A stretch of 15,239 nt of DNA from AWTP1-13 sp035762425 (GCA_035762425.1 DASTOW010000306.1:1-15239); one strand, 5' to 3'. Positions 1 through 8,836 are shown, counted from the stretch's first letter. Notes: generated by a model not told the origin, from the sequence alone. Translations and numbers: made by a program.

Positions 1-449
1 GTTTCACGGACCCGACGTTCATCAGCACGATGGGCAAGGATGCGGAAGGTGCGATCACGCGCTCTCCCTACAACTCGGATCTCGAGGGCCGCATCCCGCT
101 GCTCGCCAAGGTGAACGCCATCTTCAAGAAGCACTCGAACGGCCGCGACCTGTCGGACGTGCCGGCGCGCGCCTTCACGGGCTTCATGACGCTGATGGAT
201 GCGTTCAACCGCGCCGGCTCGACCGACCCTGAGAAGCTGCGCGCGGCGATCGCGGCAACCAACATCCCGCCCGACCAGCTGATCGTGCCCTACCGCGGCG
301 TCAAGTTCGACGCCAACGGCCAGAACGAGCTGGTACGGCCGATCCTGATGCAGGTGCAGAAGGGCAAGTACTGCACCATTTATCCCTTCGAGCTGGCGGC
401 CTGCGAGGTGCTGTATCCGACGCCCACCTGGGCCGACAAGGCGAAGTAA
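1..449 (+). CDS. ABC transporter substrate-binding protein, LivK-like (C-terminal part)
   Basis: This is an open frame entering from the left edge (first whole codon at base 3) and ending at TAA 447-449; 148 residues are visible. It resembles the C-terminal lobe of type I periplasmic binding proteins of branched-chain amino acid / amide ABC transporters. Recognisable parts are a helix-rich stretch (ARAFTGFMTLMDAFNRAGS), then the 'DPEKLRAAIAATNIPP' helix that precedes the final strands, and a closing segment with 'VPYRGVKFDANGQNELVRP' and 'ILMQVQKGKYCTIYPFELA'. Family members usually run about 390-420 residues, so roughly the last third is present; signal peptide and N-lobe lie outside the window. 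It would bind a small solute in the periplasm and hand it to a permease not seen here. The hyuAB genes begin 140 bases downstream on the same strand, so the ligand may be their substrate; this is inference from position only. Confidence 0.85.
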   Translation, partial: FTDPTFISTMGKDAEGAITRSPYNSDLEGRIPLLAKVNAIFKKHSNGRDLSDVPARAFTGFMTLMDAFNRAGSTDPEKLRAAIAATNIPPDQLIVPYRGVKFDANGQNELVRPILMQVQKGKYCTIYPFELAACEVLYPTPTWADKAK

Positions 450-459
450 TATAGAGCAT

Positions 460-564
460 GTCGTCCCGGCCTGAGCACCAGCTCAGGCCGGGAGCCTGCC
501 ACGATCGGACCTGCTGCCTGGCTCTGGGTTCCCCGATATTCGCCGGCGCAGAGTCCGGGATGAC
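460..564. repeat. Palindromic intergenic element, copy 1
   Basis: This is a 105-base non-coding element between the binding-protein gene and hyuA. Its ends are near-perfect inverted repeats: GTCGTCCCGG (460-469) against CCGGGATGAC (555-564), 9 of 10 pairing. Just inside the left end is a perfect 13-bp hairpin, TCCCGGCCTGAGC (464-476), loop ACCA, GCTCAGGCCGGGA (481-493). It shares TGGCTCTGGGT (519-529) and GCTCAGGCC (481-489) with a second element at 9245-9331. This is the look of a REP- or MITE-like dispersed repeat of alphaproteobacterial intergenic regions; that assignment is inference. The hairpin could also attenuate or terminate transcription after the binding-protein gene, but it has no T-tract. 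The element contains in-frame ATGs at 458 and 560 that could be mistaken for hyuA starts. Confidence 0.7.
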
Positions 565-573
565 TGATTGCAA

Positions 574-579
574 AAGGAA
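574..579 (+). promoter_or_regulatory. Ribosome binding site deciding the hyuA start
   Basis: AAGGAA lies 10 bases before GTG 590. It favours that codon over the in-frame ATGs at 458 and 560, which lie at or in the palindromic element and have no comparable purine-rich site. Confidence 0.55.
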
Positions 580-589
580 CGAACTGCGC

Positions 590-2653
590 GTGTCGACCAA
601 AGGCCAGCCGCCTGTCCGCATCGCCGTCGACATCGGCGGGACCTTCACCGACCTGCAGATCTTCGATGCGCGCTCCGCTGCCATCACCAGCCTGAAGACG
701 CCGACCACGCCGGAAGATCCCTCAATCGGCTTGATGACCGGCATCAAGGAAGCAGCGGCGCGCGACGGGTTTGCTCTCGCCGACATCGGCTATCTGCTGC
801 ACGGCACCACCATCGCCACTAACGCCGTGCTGGAGCGCAAGCTCGCCAAGGGCGCGTTGGTGACCACGGCGCGTTTCGAGGACGTGCTGGAGATTGGACG
901 CCACTATCGCCGGGAGATCTATGCGCTCAACCCGCAGGTTGCCCCCGCGCTGATCCCGCGCGACCGACGCGTCGGCATTGAGGAACGCATCCGCGCCGAC
1001 GGCAGCGTCGAGGTGGCGCTGGCAGAGGCGGCGCTTGAGGGGTTGGCGGCCAAGCTCGACACGCTGGGCGTGACGACGGTGGCGGTGTGCCTGCTCAACT
1101 CGTATGTTAATTCGGCGCACGAGAGCGCCATCGCCGAGTATCTCGCCCGCACGCGCCCGGCGTTGACGGTGTCGTGCTCGAGCGCGCTCAACGCCGAGAT
1201 CCGCGAGTACGAGCGCACCTCCACCACGGTGCTCAACGCCCTGCTGATGCCGGTGATCGCCAGCTATCTGGGCAAACTCGCGCAGCGCATGCGGGCGGAG
1301 AACTGTACGCCGCGCCTGCTACTGGTGCAATCGAATGGGGGCGTGTGCAGCACCGAGACGGCGGCCCAGGAGCCGGTGCGCCTGTTGCTGTCGGGACCGT
1401 CGGGTGGCAGCGCTGCCTGCGCATTGCTGAGCCAGGTGCTGGGCGAGGCCAACATGGTTGGCGTCGACATGGGCGGCACCAGCTTCGACGTGTCCGTGGT
1501 GCGCGAGGGCAGGGTCAACCTCGTTACGCAGGGTGAGATTGACAAGATGCCGGTGCGCCTGCCGATGGTGGAGATCCGCACCATCGGCGCCGGCGGCGGC
1601 TCCATCGCCACGGTGCGCGCGGGCGGCCGGCTGACCGTCGGCCCGGAAAGTGCCGGCTCGCGTCCCGGACCGGCCTGCTACGGCCGCGGCGGCACCGAGC
1701 CGACCGTCACGGACGCCAATCTCGCGCTCGGCCGGCTGGACGGGGAAGGCTTTCTCGGCGGCGGCATGCGGCTCGATGTGGCAGCGGCACGGGCAGCGAT
1801 CGACAAGCACGTTGCCCAGCCGCTGAAACTCGCGGTGGAGGCAGCGGCCGAAGGCCTGTTGGCCGTCACCAATGCCAACCTGGGCGCTGCCATCCGGCTG
1901 TCGCTGTTCGAAAAGGGGCTCGATCCGCGCGACTTCGTGATGACCGCGTTCGGCGGCGCGGCCGGCCTGCATGCCATCGCCGTGGCCGACGAACTCGGCA
2001 TCCGTCGCGTGGTGTTTCCCGAGAGCGCCAGCACATTGTCGGCCTACGGCATCCTGCACTCCAATCTGGCGCACGACCTGGTGCGCTCAAAGGTGCTTGC
2101 CGCCGCGCCCGAGAATCTGGCGACGCTGGCAGGCATGGCGGACAGCATGCTGCAGGAGGCGCAGGCGCGGCTCGATGGCGATGCGGTGCCGGCTGCCGAC
2201 CGCCGCATCGAGCTGGCCGCCGACATGCGTTACAAGGGCCAGGCCTTCGAGCTGACAGTGCCGGTGTCGGCGAGCACGTTGGATGCCGCCGTGCTCGGTC
2301 AGCTCATCGCCGGCTTCCACGACATGCACCGGCAGCGCTTCTCCTATGCCAATCCCGGTTCGCCGGTCGAGATCGTGTCGCTGCGCGTGTCGGCCATCGG
2401 CCTGCTTGCCAAGGCCGAAGGCAAGGCGGCGCCGGTGCAGAGTGAGCGCAAGCCGGCCCGGCATCGCAAGGTGTGGATGGCCGGCGCCTTGCGCGAAATC
2501 GCCGCGTGGAGCCGCGCGCAGATCACGCCCGACCTGCCACTGAAAGGGCCGGCGGTGATCGAAGAAGCCTACACTACGGTGCTGCTGACCGACGGCTGGC
2601 ACTGCCGACGCGACAAGAGCGGCCATCTGATCGCCGAAAGGCTGCAGCCATGA
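590..2653 (+). CDS. hyuA: Hydantoinase/oxoprolinase family protein, subunit A (HyuA-like)
   Basis: The chosen start GTG 590 gives 687 residues, the usual length for this family. It is an ATP-dependent subunit with an actin-like (ASKHA) fold. Visible motifs are the phosphate-binding 'IAVDIGGTFTDLQIFD' (11-26), 'HGTTIATNAVLERK' (71-84), 'REYERTSTTVLNA' (205-217), 'SGPSGGSAAC' (268-277), the second nucleotide motif 'VGVDMGGTSFDVSVV' (290-304), 'TIGAGGGSIA' (331-340), and then 'PGPACYGRGG'. The family includes N-methylhydantoinase A, 5-oxoprolinase and acetophenone carboxylase subunits; ATP drives hydrolysis of a cyclic amide or carboxylation of a ketone. The sequence does not tell which substrate is used. 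The stop overlaps the start of hyuB by 4 bases (ATGA), implying translational coupling and a heteromeric enzyme. The upstream extension to 458 would translate the palindromic element and is rejected. Confidence 0.92.
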   Translation: MSTKGQPPVRIAVDIGGTFTDLQIFDARSAAITSLKTPTTPEDPSIGLMTGIKEAAARDGFALADIGYLLHGTTIATNAVLERKLAKGALVTTARFEDVLEIGRHYRREIYALNPQVAPALIPRDRRVGIEERIRADGSVEVALAEAALEGLAAKLDTLGVTTVAVCLLNSYVNSAHESAIAEYLARTRPALTVSCSSALNAEIREYERTSTTVLNALLMPVIASYLGKLAQRMRAENCTPRLLLVQSNGGVCSTETAAQEPVRLLLSGPSGGSAACALLSQVLGEANMVGVDMGGTSFDVSVVREGRVNLVTQGEIDKMPVRLPMVEIRTIGAGGGSIATVRAGGRLTVGPESAGSRPGPACYGRGGTEPTVTDANLALGRLDGEGFLGGGMRLDVAAARAAIDKHVAQPLKLAVEAAAEGLLAVTNANLGAAIRLSLFEKGLDPRDFVMTAFGGAAGLHAIAVADELGIRRVVFPESASTLSAYGILHSNLAHDLVRSKVLAAAPENLATLAGMADSMLQEAQARLDGDAVPAADRRIELAADMRYKGQAFELTVPVSASTLDAAVLGQLIAGFHDMHRQRFSYANPGSPVEIVSLRVSAIGLLAKAEGKAAPVQSERKPARHRKVWMAGALREIAAWSRAQITPDLPLKGPAVIEEAYTTVLLTDGWHCRRDKSGHLIAERLQP

Positions 2654-4347
2654 GCAAGGCCGTGACAAGCACCGATATCTCGTCGATCGAGCTCGAGATC
2701 ATCCACAACGCCCTGACGGCAGCTGCCGCCGAGATGGACGTCACCGTGTGGCGCACCAGCCGCTCGACCATCGTGCGCGAGCTGCTCGACTATTCGACCG
2801 CGATCTTCGACCGCGACGGCTGGAATGTGGCGCAGGCCGCCCGCATTCCGAGCCACCTGAACTCGATGAGCTACTTCCTCACCGAGATCCTGGCGCGGCA
2901 CATCCCGGCCGATCAGTGGCAGCCGGACGACATCGTCATCTCCAACGATCCCTACTGCGGCGGCCAGCACCTGCCGGACATCGTTGCCTACAAGGCGGTG
3001 TTCCACGAGGGGCGCCGCATCGGCTTCGTTGGCACGCTGTGCCACCATCTCGATGTCGGCGGCTCCTCGCCCGGCAGCTACGGCTCGAGTGCCACCGAGA
3101 TTTTCCAGGAAGGCTTGCGCATCCCGCCGGTGAAGCTGTTCGAGGCGGGTAAGCTGATCGAGCCGATCCGCGCCATCATTCTGCAGAACGTGCGGCAACC
3201 GGAACTCTTGTGGGGCGATCTGCAATCGCAGATCGCTTCGCTGAACGTCGGTGCAGTCAACATCGAGCGGCTGGCGCGCAAGCTGGGCGAGGTGCGCTTC
3301 GAGCGCGCGCTGAAGCAGTTACTTGATGCGTCTGAGGCCGGCATGCGAGCGGTGATCAGCCGTATTGCCGACGGCACCTACGAGTTCGAGGACAAGATCG
3401 ACGACGACGGCATCACCGACCAGCCCATTCACATTCATGCCAGGGTGACGGTGGCCGGCGAGGAGATGACCGTCGACCTATCGGGCTGCAGCGCGCAGTC
3501 GCTGGGGCCTAGCAACGCTACGCTGGCTTCCACTTGCTCCACCGTGTTCTACGCGCTTATGGCAACGGCTGATGTGCCCGTGCCGTCGAATGCCGGTTGC
3601 TACCGCCCGGTGAAGATCATCGCGCCGCCGGGGCTATGCGTGAATGCGGCCGCGCCGGCTCCCGTGGTGCATCGCATCGCTGTCGGTCACCGGCTGGCGA
3701 CCGTGCTATTCGGGGCCCTGCACAGGGCGGTGCCGCAGCGCATGCCGGCCGCGTACTACGCGGTGTCCTATGTTGTCACCTTCCAGACCATCGATGCCAA
3801 GCTCGGGCGCAAGGTGCTGGTGGAAATCGAGATCGGCGGCTGCGGCGGGCTGTCCTACTCGGACGGTGCATCGGCCCATTCGTTCGGCATGCACAACAAC
3901 GCCAACATCCCGATGGAAATGATCGAGAGCGACATGCCGCTCACGTTCCTCGGGTATGGCTTGTTAACCGATTCGGGCGGCGCCGGCCGGCATCGCGGCG
4001 GCCTGGGTCTGTGGCGGGAGTGGCGCATCGATTGTCCAGCGGCGCAGCTGTCGACCAATCTCGATCGCTTCAAGTTCCGCCCGTTCGGGCTGGACGGCGG
4101 CGAGCCGGCGGCGCTGAGCGCGCTCTACCTGATCCGTGACGGCGTGCGTCAGGCGCTGCCGTCGAAGGTCACGAACATGATGGTGAAGGAGGGGGACATC
4201 GTGCGGCTGGAGACCTCCGGCGGCGGCGGTTTCGGCGACCCGAGGATGCGTGATGCGGCGCTGATCGAACGCGACATGCGACATGGTTATGTGAGCAGCC
4301 AAGCGGCGGCTGCGCTGTATGGCCACACCGCCAAGGCCGCGGTCTAG
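2650..4347 (+). CDS. hyuB: Hydantoinase B/oxoprolinase family protein (HyuB-like)
   Basis: Start ATG 2650 overlaps the hyuA stop (ATGA) and gives 565 residues, normal for HyuB. Family hallmarks seen are 'ELEIIHNALTAAAAEMD' near the N-terminus (14-30), 'RELLDYSTAIFDRDG' (43-57), 'NDPYCGGQHLPD' (99-110), 'GTLCHHLDVGGSSPGSYG' (128-145), 'EIFQEGLRIPPVKLF' (150-164), 'MTVDLSGCSAQSLGPSNA', and the glycine-rich C-terminal 'SGGGGFGDP'. The conserved Asp and His residues in the 99-135 region are the probable metal ligands, by analogy with related carboxylases and hydantoinases; this is inference. It would form the catalytic complex with HyuA in the cytoplasm. The reading frame stays open upstream to 2473, inside hyuA, but the coupled start is far better. 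Exact substrate (hydantoin, oxoproline, aromatic ketone or other) is not determinable here. Confidence 0.92.
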   Translation: MSKAVTSTDISSIELEIIHNALTAAAAEMDVTVWRTSRSTIVRELLDYSTAIFDRDGWNVAQAARIPSHLNSMSYFLTEILARHIPADQWQPDDIVISNDPYCGGQHLPDIVAYKAVFHEGRRIGFVGTLCHHLDVGGSSPGSYGSSATEIFQEGLRIPPVKLFEAGKLIEPIRAIILQNVRQPELLWGDLQSQIASLNVGAVNIERLARKLGEVRFERALKQLLDASEAGMRAVISRIADGTYEFEDKIDDDGITDQPIHIHARVTVAGEEMTVDLSGCSAQSLGPSNATLASTCSTVFYALMATADVPVPSNAGCYRPVKIIAPPGLCVNAAAPAPVVHRIAVGHRLATVLFGALHRAVPQRMPAAYYAVSYVVTFQTIDAKLGRKVLVEIEIGGCGGLSYSDGASAHSFGMHNNANIPMEMIESDMPLTFLGYGLLTDSGGAGRHRGGLGLWREWRIDCPAAQLSTNLDRFKFRPFGLDGGEPAALSALYLIRDGVRQALPSKVTNMMVKEGDIVRLETSGGGGFGDPRMRDAALIERDMRHGYVSSQAAAALYGHTAKAAV

Positions 4348-4374
4348 CGCAACACGAATTCGTCAAGTGAGACG

Positions 4375-4393
4375 GGCCGTGAGCCTAACGGCC
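4375..4393 (+). terminator. Weak hairpin after hyuB, possible terminator
   Basis: GGCCGT (4375-4380), a 7-base loop, then ACGGCC (4388-4393) form a perfect 6-bp GC-rich stem 27 bases after the hyuB stop. It is followed only by GTTGTTGCTT, not a proper T-run, so termination is a guess. The rest of the 164-base gap to the next gene holds three copies of CGTGCGC (4433, 4454, 4481) and no clear promoter. Confidence 0.3.
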
Positions 4394-4511
4394 GTTGTTG
4401 CTTGATCTGACGCTGCCCAGCGGGCCAAGCCCCGTGCGCAGGCACCGCCTCAGCGTGCGCTCCGCCGATCCATGGCGCCCCGTGCGCTTCGCCAAAGGAT
4501 CAGGTCGGAAC

Positions 4512-5696
4512 ATGAGCCACATTGCACAGCGCCGCTTTGCGGCGTTCGGGATATGGCACTGGGCGCTCCTGGTGGCCGGCCTCGTCGCCGTCTATGCCGG
4601 TTGGCATCAGTTGGCATCGGCTGAAATAGCCGTGCGTGCGCCGGGCCGGCCTGAAGTGCCCGTGCATGTGGGCACGGTTGAAAGGAAACCATTCCCACTG
4701 ATCCTGAACGGGCTCGGCACCGTGCAGGCAACCAACGTTGTCACGGTGCGGTCGCGGGTGGACGGCCAGATCGAGAAGGTGGCCTTCGAGGAAGGGCAGA
4801 TGGTCAAGCAGGGCGACCTGCTGGTGCAGATAGATCCGGCGCCTTTCAAGGCGGCGCTCGACCAGGCCACAGCCAAACTGGCACAGGACCAGGCCAGCCT
4901 CACCAATGCCAAACAGGATCTGGCGCGAACGACCGTTCTGTCCAAGCAGGGCGATGCAACCCTGCAGTTGCTCGACCAGCGAACCGCCAATGTCGCAAGC
5001 CTCAATGCCCAGGTGCAGGCTGATCAGGCGGCGATTGAGAGCGCCAATGTGCAGCTGGCCTATACCACCATCCGCTCGCCGCTCACCGGACGCACCGGCT
5101 TTCGGTTGATAGATCCGGGCAACATCGTGCATGCCACGGATCAGAACGGCATGCTGACCATCACGCAGCTGCAGCCGATCACGGTGGTATTCACGGCGCC
5201 CGAGCAGCAGCTGCCGGCCATCAACGCAGCACTCAACTCAGGGCCGCTGCAGGTCACGGCATACAGCTCGGACGGCAAGAAGGCACTGGCAAACGGTACG
5301 TTGCAGCTCATCGACAACCAGGTCGATGTGGCGAGCGGCAGCATCCGCTTGAAGGCCAGCTTCGACAATGCCGACCGTGCCCTGTGGCCCGGCTTGTCTG
5401 TCAGTACGAAGCTTGTCGTATCGACCGTGCCCGATGCCGTGGTGGTCGCCGACAACGCGGTGCAGCGTGGCCCGAACGGCCTTTACGTTTATGTCGTGAC
5501 GCCGGATTCGACAGCCGCGCTGCGCAACGTTGCGGTCGGGCCGATCGATGGCGGCCAGGCCCTGATCGAAGCAGGCCTGTCGCCGGGTGAGCGGGTCATC
5601 ACGTCCGGGCATTACAGGGTGCTGCCGGGCGGCCCAGTGCAGGTTTTGCCGGAGCAGCGCACGGCCCAGAAGCCTGCTGCCGACAGGGTGGAATGA
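4512..5696 (+). CDS. RND efflux periplasmic adaptor (membrane-fusion) protein, MdtA-like
   Basis: The 394-residue adaptor would link an inner-membrane RND pump to an outer-membrane channel. From ATG 4512 it has an N-terminal membrane anchor or uncleaved signal (WALLVAGLVAVYAG, 17-30). The first lipoyl half follows, with 'VVTVRSRVDGQIEKVAFEEG' (76-95) and 'VKQGDLLVQIDPAPF' (98-112). Next are an alpha-helical hairpin (about 113-180), the second lipoyl half 'YTTIRSPLTGRTGFRLIDPG' (184-203), a beta-barrel region, and a C-terminal membrane-proximal domain ending 'GERVITSGHYRVLPGGPVQV'. These are the HlyD/MdtA family features at about the usual length. The frame is open upstream to 4395, but that extension is proline/arginine-rich and puts residues before the anchor. 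An AAGGA (4495-4499) precedes ATG 4512. Its stop overlaps the pump gene by 4 bases. Confidence 0.92.
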   Translation: MSHIAQRRFAAFGIWHWALLVAGLVAVYAGWHQLASAEIAVRAPGRPEVPVHVGTVERKPFPLILNGLGTVQATNVVTVRSRVDGQIEKVAFEEGQMVKQGDLLVQIDPAPFKAALDQATAKLAQDQASLTNAKQDLARTTVLSKQGDATLQLLDQRTANVASLNAQVQADQAAIESANVQLAYTTIRSPLTGRTGFRLIDPGNIVHATDQNGMLTITQLQPITVVFTAPEQQLPAINAALNSGPLQVTAYSSDGKKALANGTLQLIDNQVDVASGSIRLKASFDNADRALWPGLSVSTKLVVSTVPDAVVVADNAVQRGPNGLYVYVVTPDSTAALRNVAVGPIDGGQALIEAGLSPGERVITSGHYRVLPGGPVQVLPEQRTAQKPAADRVE

Positions 5697-8600
5697 TCAT
5701 GCACGGCAGCATCTCGGCGCCCTTCATCAAGCATCCGATCGGCACGTCGCTGATTATGGTGGGGATCCTGTTCGTCGGACTGGTCGCCTACCGAAGCTTG
5801 CCTGTGGCACCGCTGCCGACGGTCGATTTTCCGACCATCCAGGTGACAGCGACGTTGCCCGGTGCCAGCCCCGCCATCATGGCATCCTCGGTGGCGCAAC
5901 CGCTGGAGCGGCAGTTCGCGCAGATCCCGGGCGTCACGCAGACGACCTCCTCGAGCGGGCTCGGCATTACGACGGTGGTGGTGCAGTTCGATCTCGACCG
6001 CAACATTGACGCGGCGGCCAACGACATCCAGGCGGCCATCAATGCCGCAAGCGGTCAGCTGCCGCAGGACCTACCCTCGCCCCCGACCTACCGCAAGGTG
6101 AACCCGGCCGACTCGCCGATCCTGTTGCTGGCGGCCACGTCCGATACGCTGCCACTGACGGAGGTTGACGACAACGCCGACACCAAGCTTGCCCAGCAGA
6201 TCAGCCAGATCAGCGGCGTCGGCCAGGTCAGCATCGGCGGCGAGCAGAAGCCTGCCATCCGCATCCAGCTCGATCCGGCCAAGCTGGTCGCCAAGAACCT
6301 ATCGCTGGAGGATGTGCGCACGCAGCTCGCCATCACTACGGTCAATACGCCCAAGGGCAGCATCGACGGCCAACTGCGCAGCTACACCATCTACGCCAAC
6401 GATCAGCTCACGGCGGCCGACAAGTGGAACGATGTGATCATCGCCTATCGCAACGGTGCGCCGCTGCGCATCGGCGACATCGGTCAGGCCGTATCTGGAC
6501 CCGAGGATGCCAAGAAGGCAGCCTGGGCATCCGGCAAGCGCGGGGTGTTCCTGATCATCTTCAAGCAGCCCGGCGCCAACGTCATCGAAACGGTGGACCG
6601 CATCAAGACCCAGCTGCCGCGGTTGCAGGCGGCCATGCCGCCGTCGCTCAAAGTGGAGATCCTGAGCGACCGGACTGAGACCATCCGTGCGTCGGTCGAG
6701 GACGTGCAGCTCACCCTGCTGCTGACCATCGGCCTGGTAGTGGCGGTGATTTTCGTATTCCTGCGCACGTTCTGGGCAACCGTCATTCCGAGCGTCACGG
6801 TACCGCTGTCGCTGCTGGGCGCCTGCGCGCTGATGTACATGATGAGCTATAGCCTCGACAACATATCGCTGATGGCGCTCACCATCTCGGTCGGCTTCGT
6901 TGTCGACGATGCGGTCGTCATGCTCGAAAACATCGTGCGTCACGTCGAGGATGGCGTGCCGCCGTACGAGGCGGCCATCAAGGGCTCGGGCGAGATCGCC
7001 TTCACCATCGTGTCGATTAGCAGTTCGCTGGTGGCCGTGTTCATCCCGCTGCTGATGCTGGGCGGCATTATCGGTCGGCTGTTCCGCGAGTTCGCCGTCA
7101 CAACCGCCATGTGCATCGGCGTGTCGGCGTTCGTTGCCCTGACCCTGACGCCGATGCTGGCAGCGCGCTTCCTGCGCAACGAGCGGCAGGCCGGGCATGG
7201 GCGCTTCTACGCCATCACCGAGCGTGGCTTCGAGCGCCTGCTTGCTGCCTACGAGCGCGGCCTCGACGGCGTGCTGCGCCACCAGTTCGCGACGCTGTGC
7301 GTGTTCCTGGCCACCGTGGTGCTGACCGGCTACATGTTCGTGACCATCCCCAAGGGATTCTTTCCGCAGCAGGACACCGGCCTGATCACCGGCACATCGG
7401 AGGCGGCGCAGGACGTATCGTTCGCCGAGATGAAGCGCCGGCAGGAGGCGCTGGGCGAGATCATCGGCAAAGATCCGGCCGTTGCCACTTATGCCATGGC
7501 GCTCGGCGCCGGCGGCTCCAGCCCGACCATCAACAACGGCCGCTTCTTCATCACGCTCAAGCCCAAGAGTGAGCGCGACGTGTCGGCCGTCGAGGTGATC
7601 GCCAGGCTGGGGCCGCAGCTTGAGAAGGTGGAAGGCGCGCGGCTGTTCATGCAGGCTGCACAGGACGTCAACGTCGGTGGCCGGGCCTCGCGCACGCAGT
7701 TTCAGTACACGCTGCAGGATGCCAACCTCGAGGAGTTGTCCCAATGGGCGCCAAAGGTGCTGGACAAGCTGAGATCGCTGCCGATGCTGCGCGATGTCGC
7801 CTCCGACCAGCAGACCTCGGGCGGTGCTCTGACACTCACTATCGACCGCGACCAGGCATCCCGCTATGGGTTGACCCCGCAGCTGATAGACGACACGCTC
7901 TATGATGCCTTCGGCCAGCGGCAGGTGGCGCAGTACTTCACGCAGCAGAACAGCTACCACGTGGTGATGGAGATGCTGCCCGACCTGCAGGGCAAGGTGG
8001 AAAGCCTGGACCACATCTATGTCCGCTCGCCGACCACGGCTGAGCAGGTACCGCTTGCAGCCTTCGCCAAGTGGACGACGCGCAAGGTCGAGCCGCTGTC
8101 GATCAGCCATCAGGGGCAATTTCCAGCGGTCACCATCAGCTTCAACCTGGCGCAGGGCGCCTCGCTCGGCACGGCGACGCAGGCGATCCAGCAGGCCGAG
8201 CGGGAGATGCAAGTGCCGCCATCGCTGATCGGCACGTTCCAAGGCAACGCGCAGGCCTTCCAGGACTCGCTGCGCACCGTGCCGCTGCTGATCGGCGCCG
8301 CGCTGTTCGTGGTCTACCTGATCCTCGGCATCCTGTACGAGAGCTACATCCATCCGCTGACGATTCTGTCCACGCTCGCCTCCGCCGGTGCCGGTGCGCT
8401 TGCGGCGCTCATGCTGTTCGGCTTCGACTTCAGCCTGGTCGCCATGATCGGCGTCATCCTGCTGATCGGCATCGTCAAGAAGAACGGCATCATGCTGGTG
8501 GACTTCGCCATCCATGCCGAGCGCAACGAGCACCTGTCGCCGACCGACGCCGTGCGCAAGGCCGCGCTACTGCGTTTCCGCCCGATCATGATGACGACGG

Positions 8601-8836
8601 CGGCCGCGCTCTTGGGCGGCGTGCCGCTGATGCTGGGCGCCGGCACGGGTGCGGAAATCCGCCAGCCCCTCGGCTATGCGATGGTCGGGGGGTTGTTGCT
8701 CAGCCAGGCGCTCACCCTGTTCACGACACCGGTCGTCTACATCTACCTTGACCGGCTGTCTTCTTATCTTGCGGCGTTCGCCTCGCGGCCGGCTCCCCAG
8801 GCACAGCCCGTGCAACCGGCGACAGCCGCCGAGTAG
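5693..8836 (+). CDS. RND multidrug efflux pump, inner-membrane permease (MdtB/MdtC/AcrB-like)
   Basis: The 1047-residue protein is of standard length for the hydrophobe/amphiphile efflux (HAE1) branch. Starts ATG 5693 and ATG 5699 are both possible; 5693 overlaps the adaptor stop. It has an N-terminal membrane helix (SLIMVGILFVGLVAY), a large porter loop, then a helix cluster with 'ISVGFVVDDAVVMLENIV'. There, Asp405 and Asp406 match the proton-relay pair. Partner Lys residues lie in 'GIVKKNGIMLVDFAIHAERN' (Lys929/Lys930), and 'LRFRPIMMTTAAALLGGVPL' follows. The second porter half and 'FPQQDTGLITG' after TM7 are also present. It would export drugs or other amphiphiles by proton antiport. The pump is probably functional: no stop, frameshift or missing relay residue is seen. 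No TolC-type channel gene or local regulator lies beside it, so it likely uses a shared channel. Confidence 0.95.
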   Translation: MIMHGSISAPFIKHPIGTSLIMVGILFVGLVAYRSLPVAPLPTVDFPTIQVTATLPGASPAIMASSVAQPLERQFAQIPGVTQTTSSSGLGITTVVVQFDLDRNIDAAANDIQAAINAASGQLPQDLPSPPTYRKVNPADSPILLLAATSDTLPLTEVDDNADTKLAQQISQISGVGQVSIGGEQKPAIRIQLDPAKLVAKNLSLEDVRTQLAITTVNTPKGSIDGQLRSYTIYANDQLTAADKWNDVIIAYRNGAPLRIGDIGQAVSGPEDAKKAAWASGKRGVFLIIFKQPGANVIETVDRIKTQLPRLQAAMPPSLKVEILSDRTETIRASVEDVQLTLLLTIGLVVAVIFVFLRTFWATVIPSVTVPLSLLGACALMYMMSYSLDNISLMALTISVGFVVDDAVVMLENIVRHVEDGVPPYEAAIKGSGEIAFTIVSISSSLVAVFIPLLMLGGIIGRLFREFAVTTAMCIGVSAFVALTLTPMLAARFLRNERQAGHGRFYAITERGFERLLAAYERGLDGVLRHQFATLCVFLATVVLTGYMFVTIPKGFFPQQDTGLITGTSEAAQDVSFAEMKRRQEALGEIIGKDPAVATYAMALGAGGSSPTINNGRFFITLKPKSERDVSAVEVIARLGPQLEKVEGARLFMQAAQDVNVGGRASRTQFQYTLQDANLEELSQWAPKVLDKLRSLPMLRDVASDQQTSGGALTLTIDRDQASRYGLTPQLIDDTLYDAFGQRQVAQYFTQQNSYHVVMEMLPDLQGKVESLDHIYVRSPTTAEQVPLAAFAKWTTRKVEPLSISHQGQFPAVTISFNLAQGASLGTATQAIQQAEREMQVPPSLIGTFQGNAQAFQDSLRTVPLLIGAALFVVYLILGILYESYIHPLTILSTLASAGAGALAALMLFGFDFSLVAMIGVILLIGIVKKNGIMLVDFAIHAERNEHLSPTDAVRKAALLRFRPIMMTTAAALLGGVPLMLGAGTGAEIRQPLGYAMVGGLLLSQALTLFTTPVVYIYLDRLSSYLAAFASRPAPQAQPVQPATAAE

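Noticed and set aside
2473..2649. Upstream extension of HyuB into hyuA
   Set aside because: The extension is Arg-rich shadow sequence; ATG 2650 in the ATGA overlap gives the normal family N-terminus.
4354..4363. Perfect 10-bp palindrome ACGAATTCGT after hyuB
   Set aside because: It is too short to stand out on its own, and no promoter or second copy was seen.
4395..4511. Upstream extension of the efflux adaptor from a non-ATG start
   Set aside because: It adds 39 Pro/Arg/Ser-rich residues before the membrane anchor; ATG 4512 places the anchor near the N-terminus as in the family.
6299..8533. Long open frame (744 codons) on the - strand opposite the RND pump gene
   Set aside because: It is a mirror of codon bias in a GC-rich gene: rich in His, Gln, Arg and Asp, without any recognisable domain, and fully inside a well-supported pump gene.
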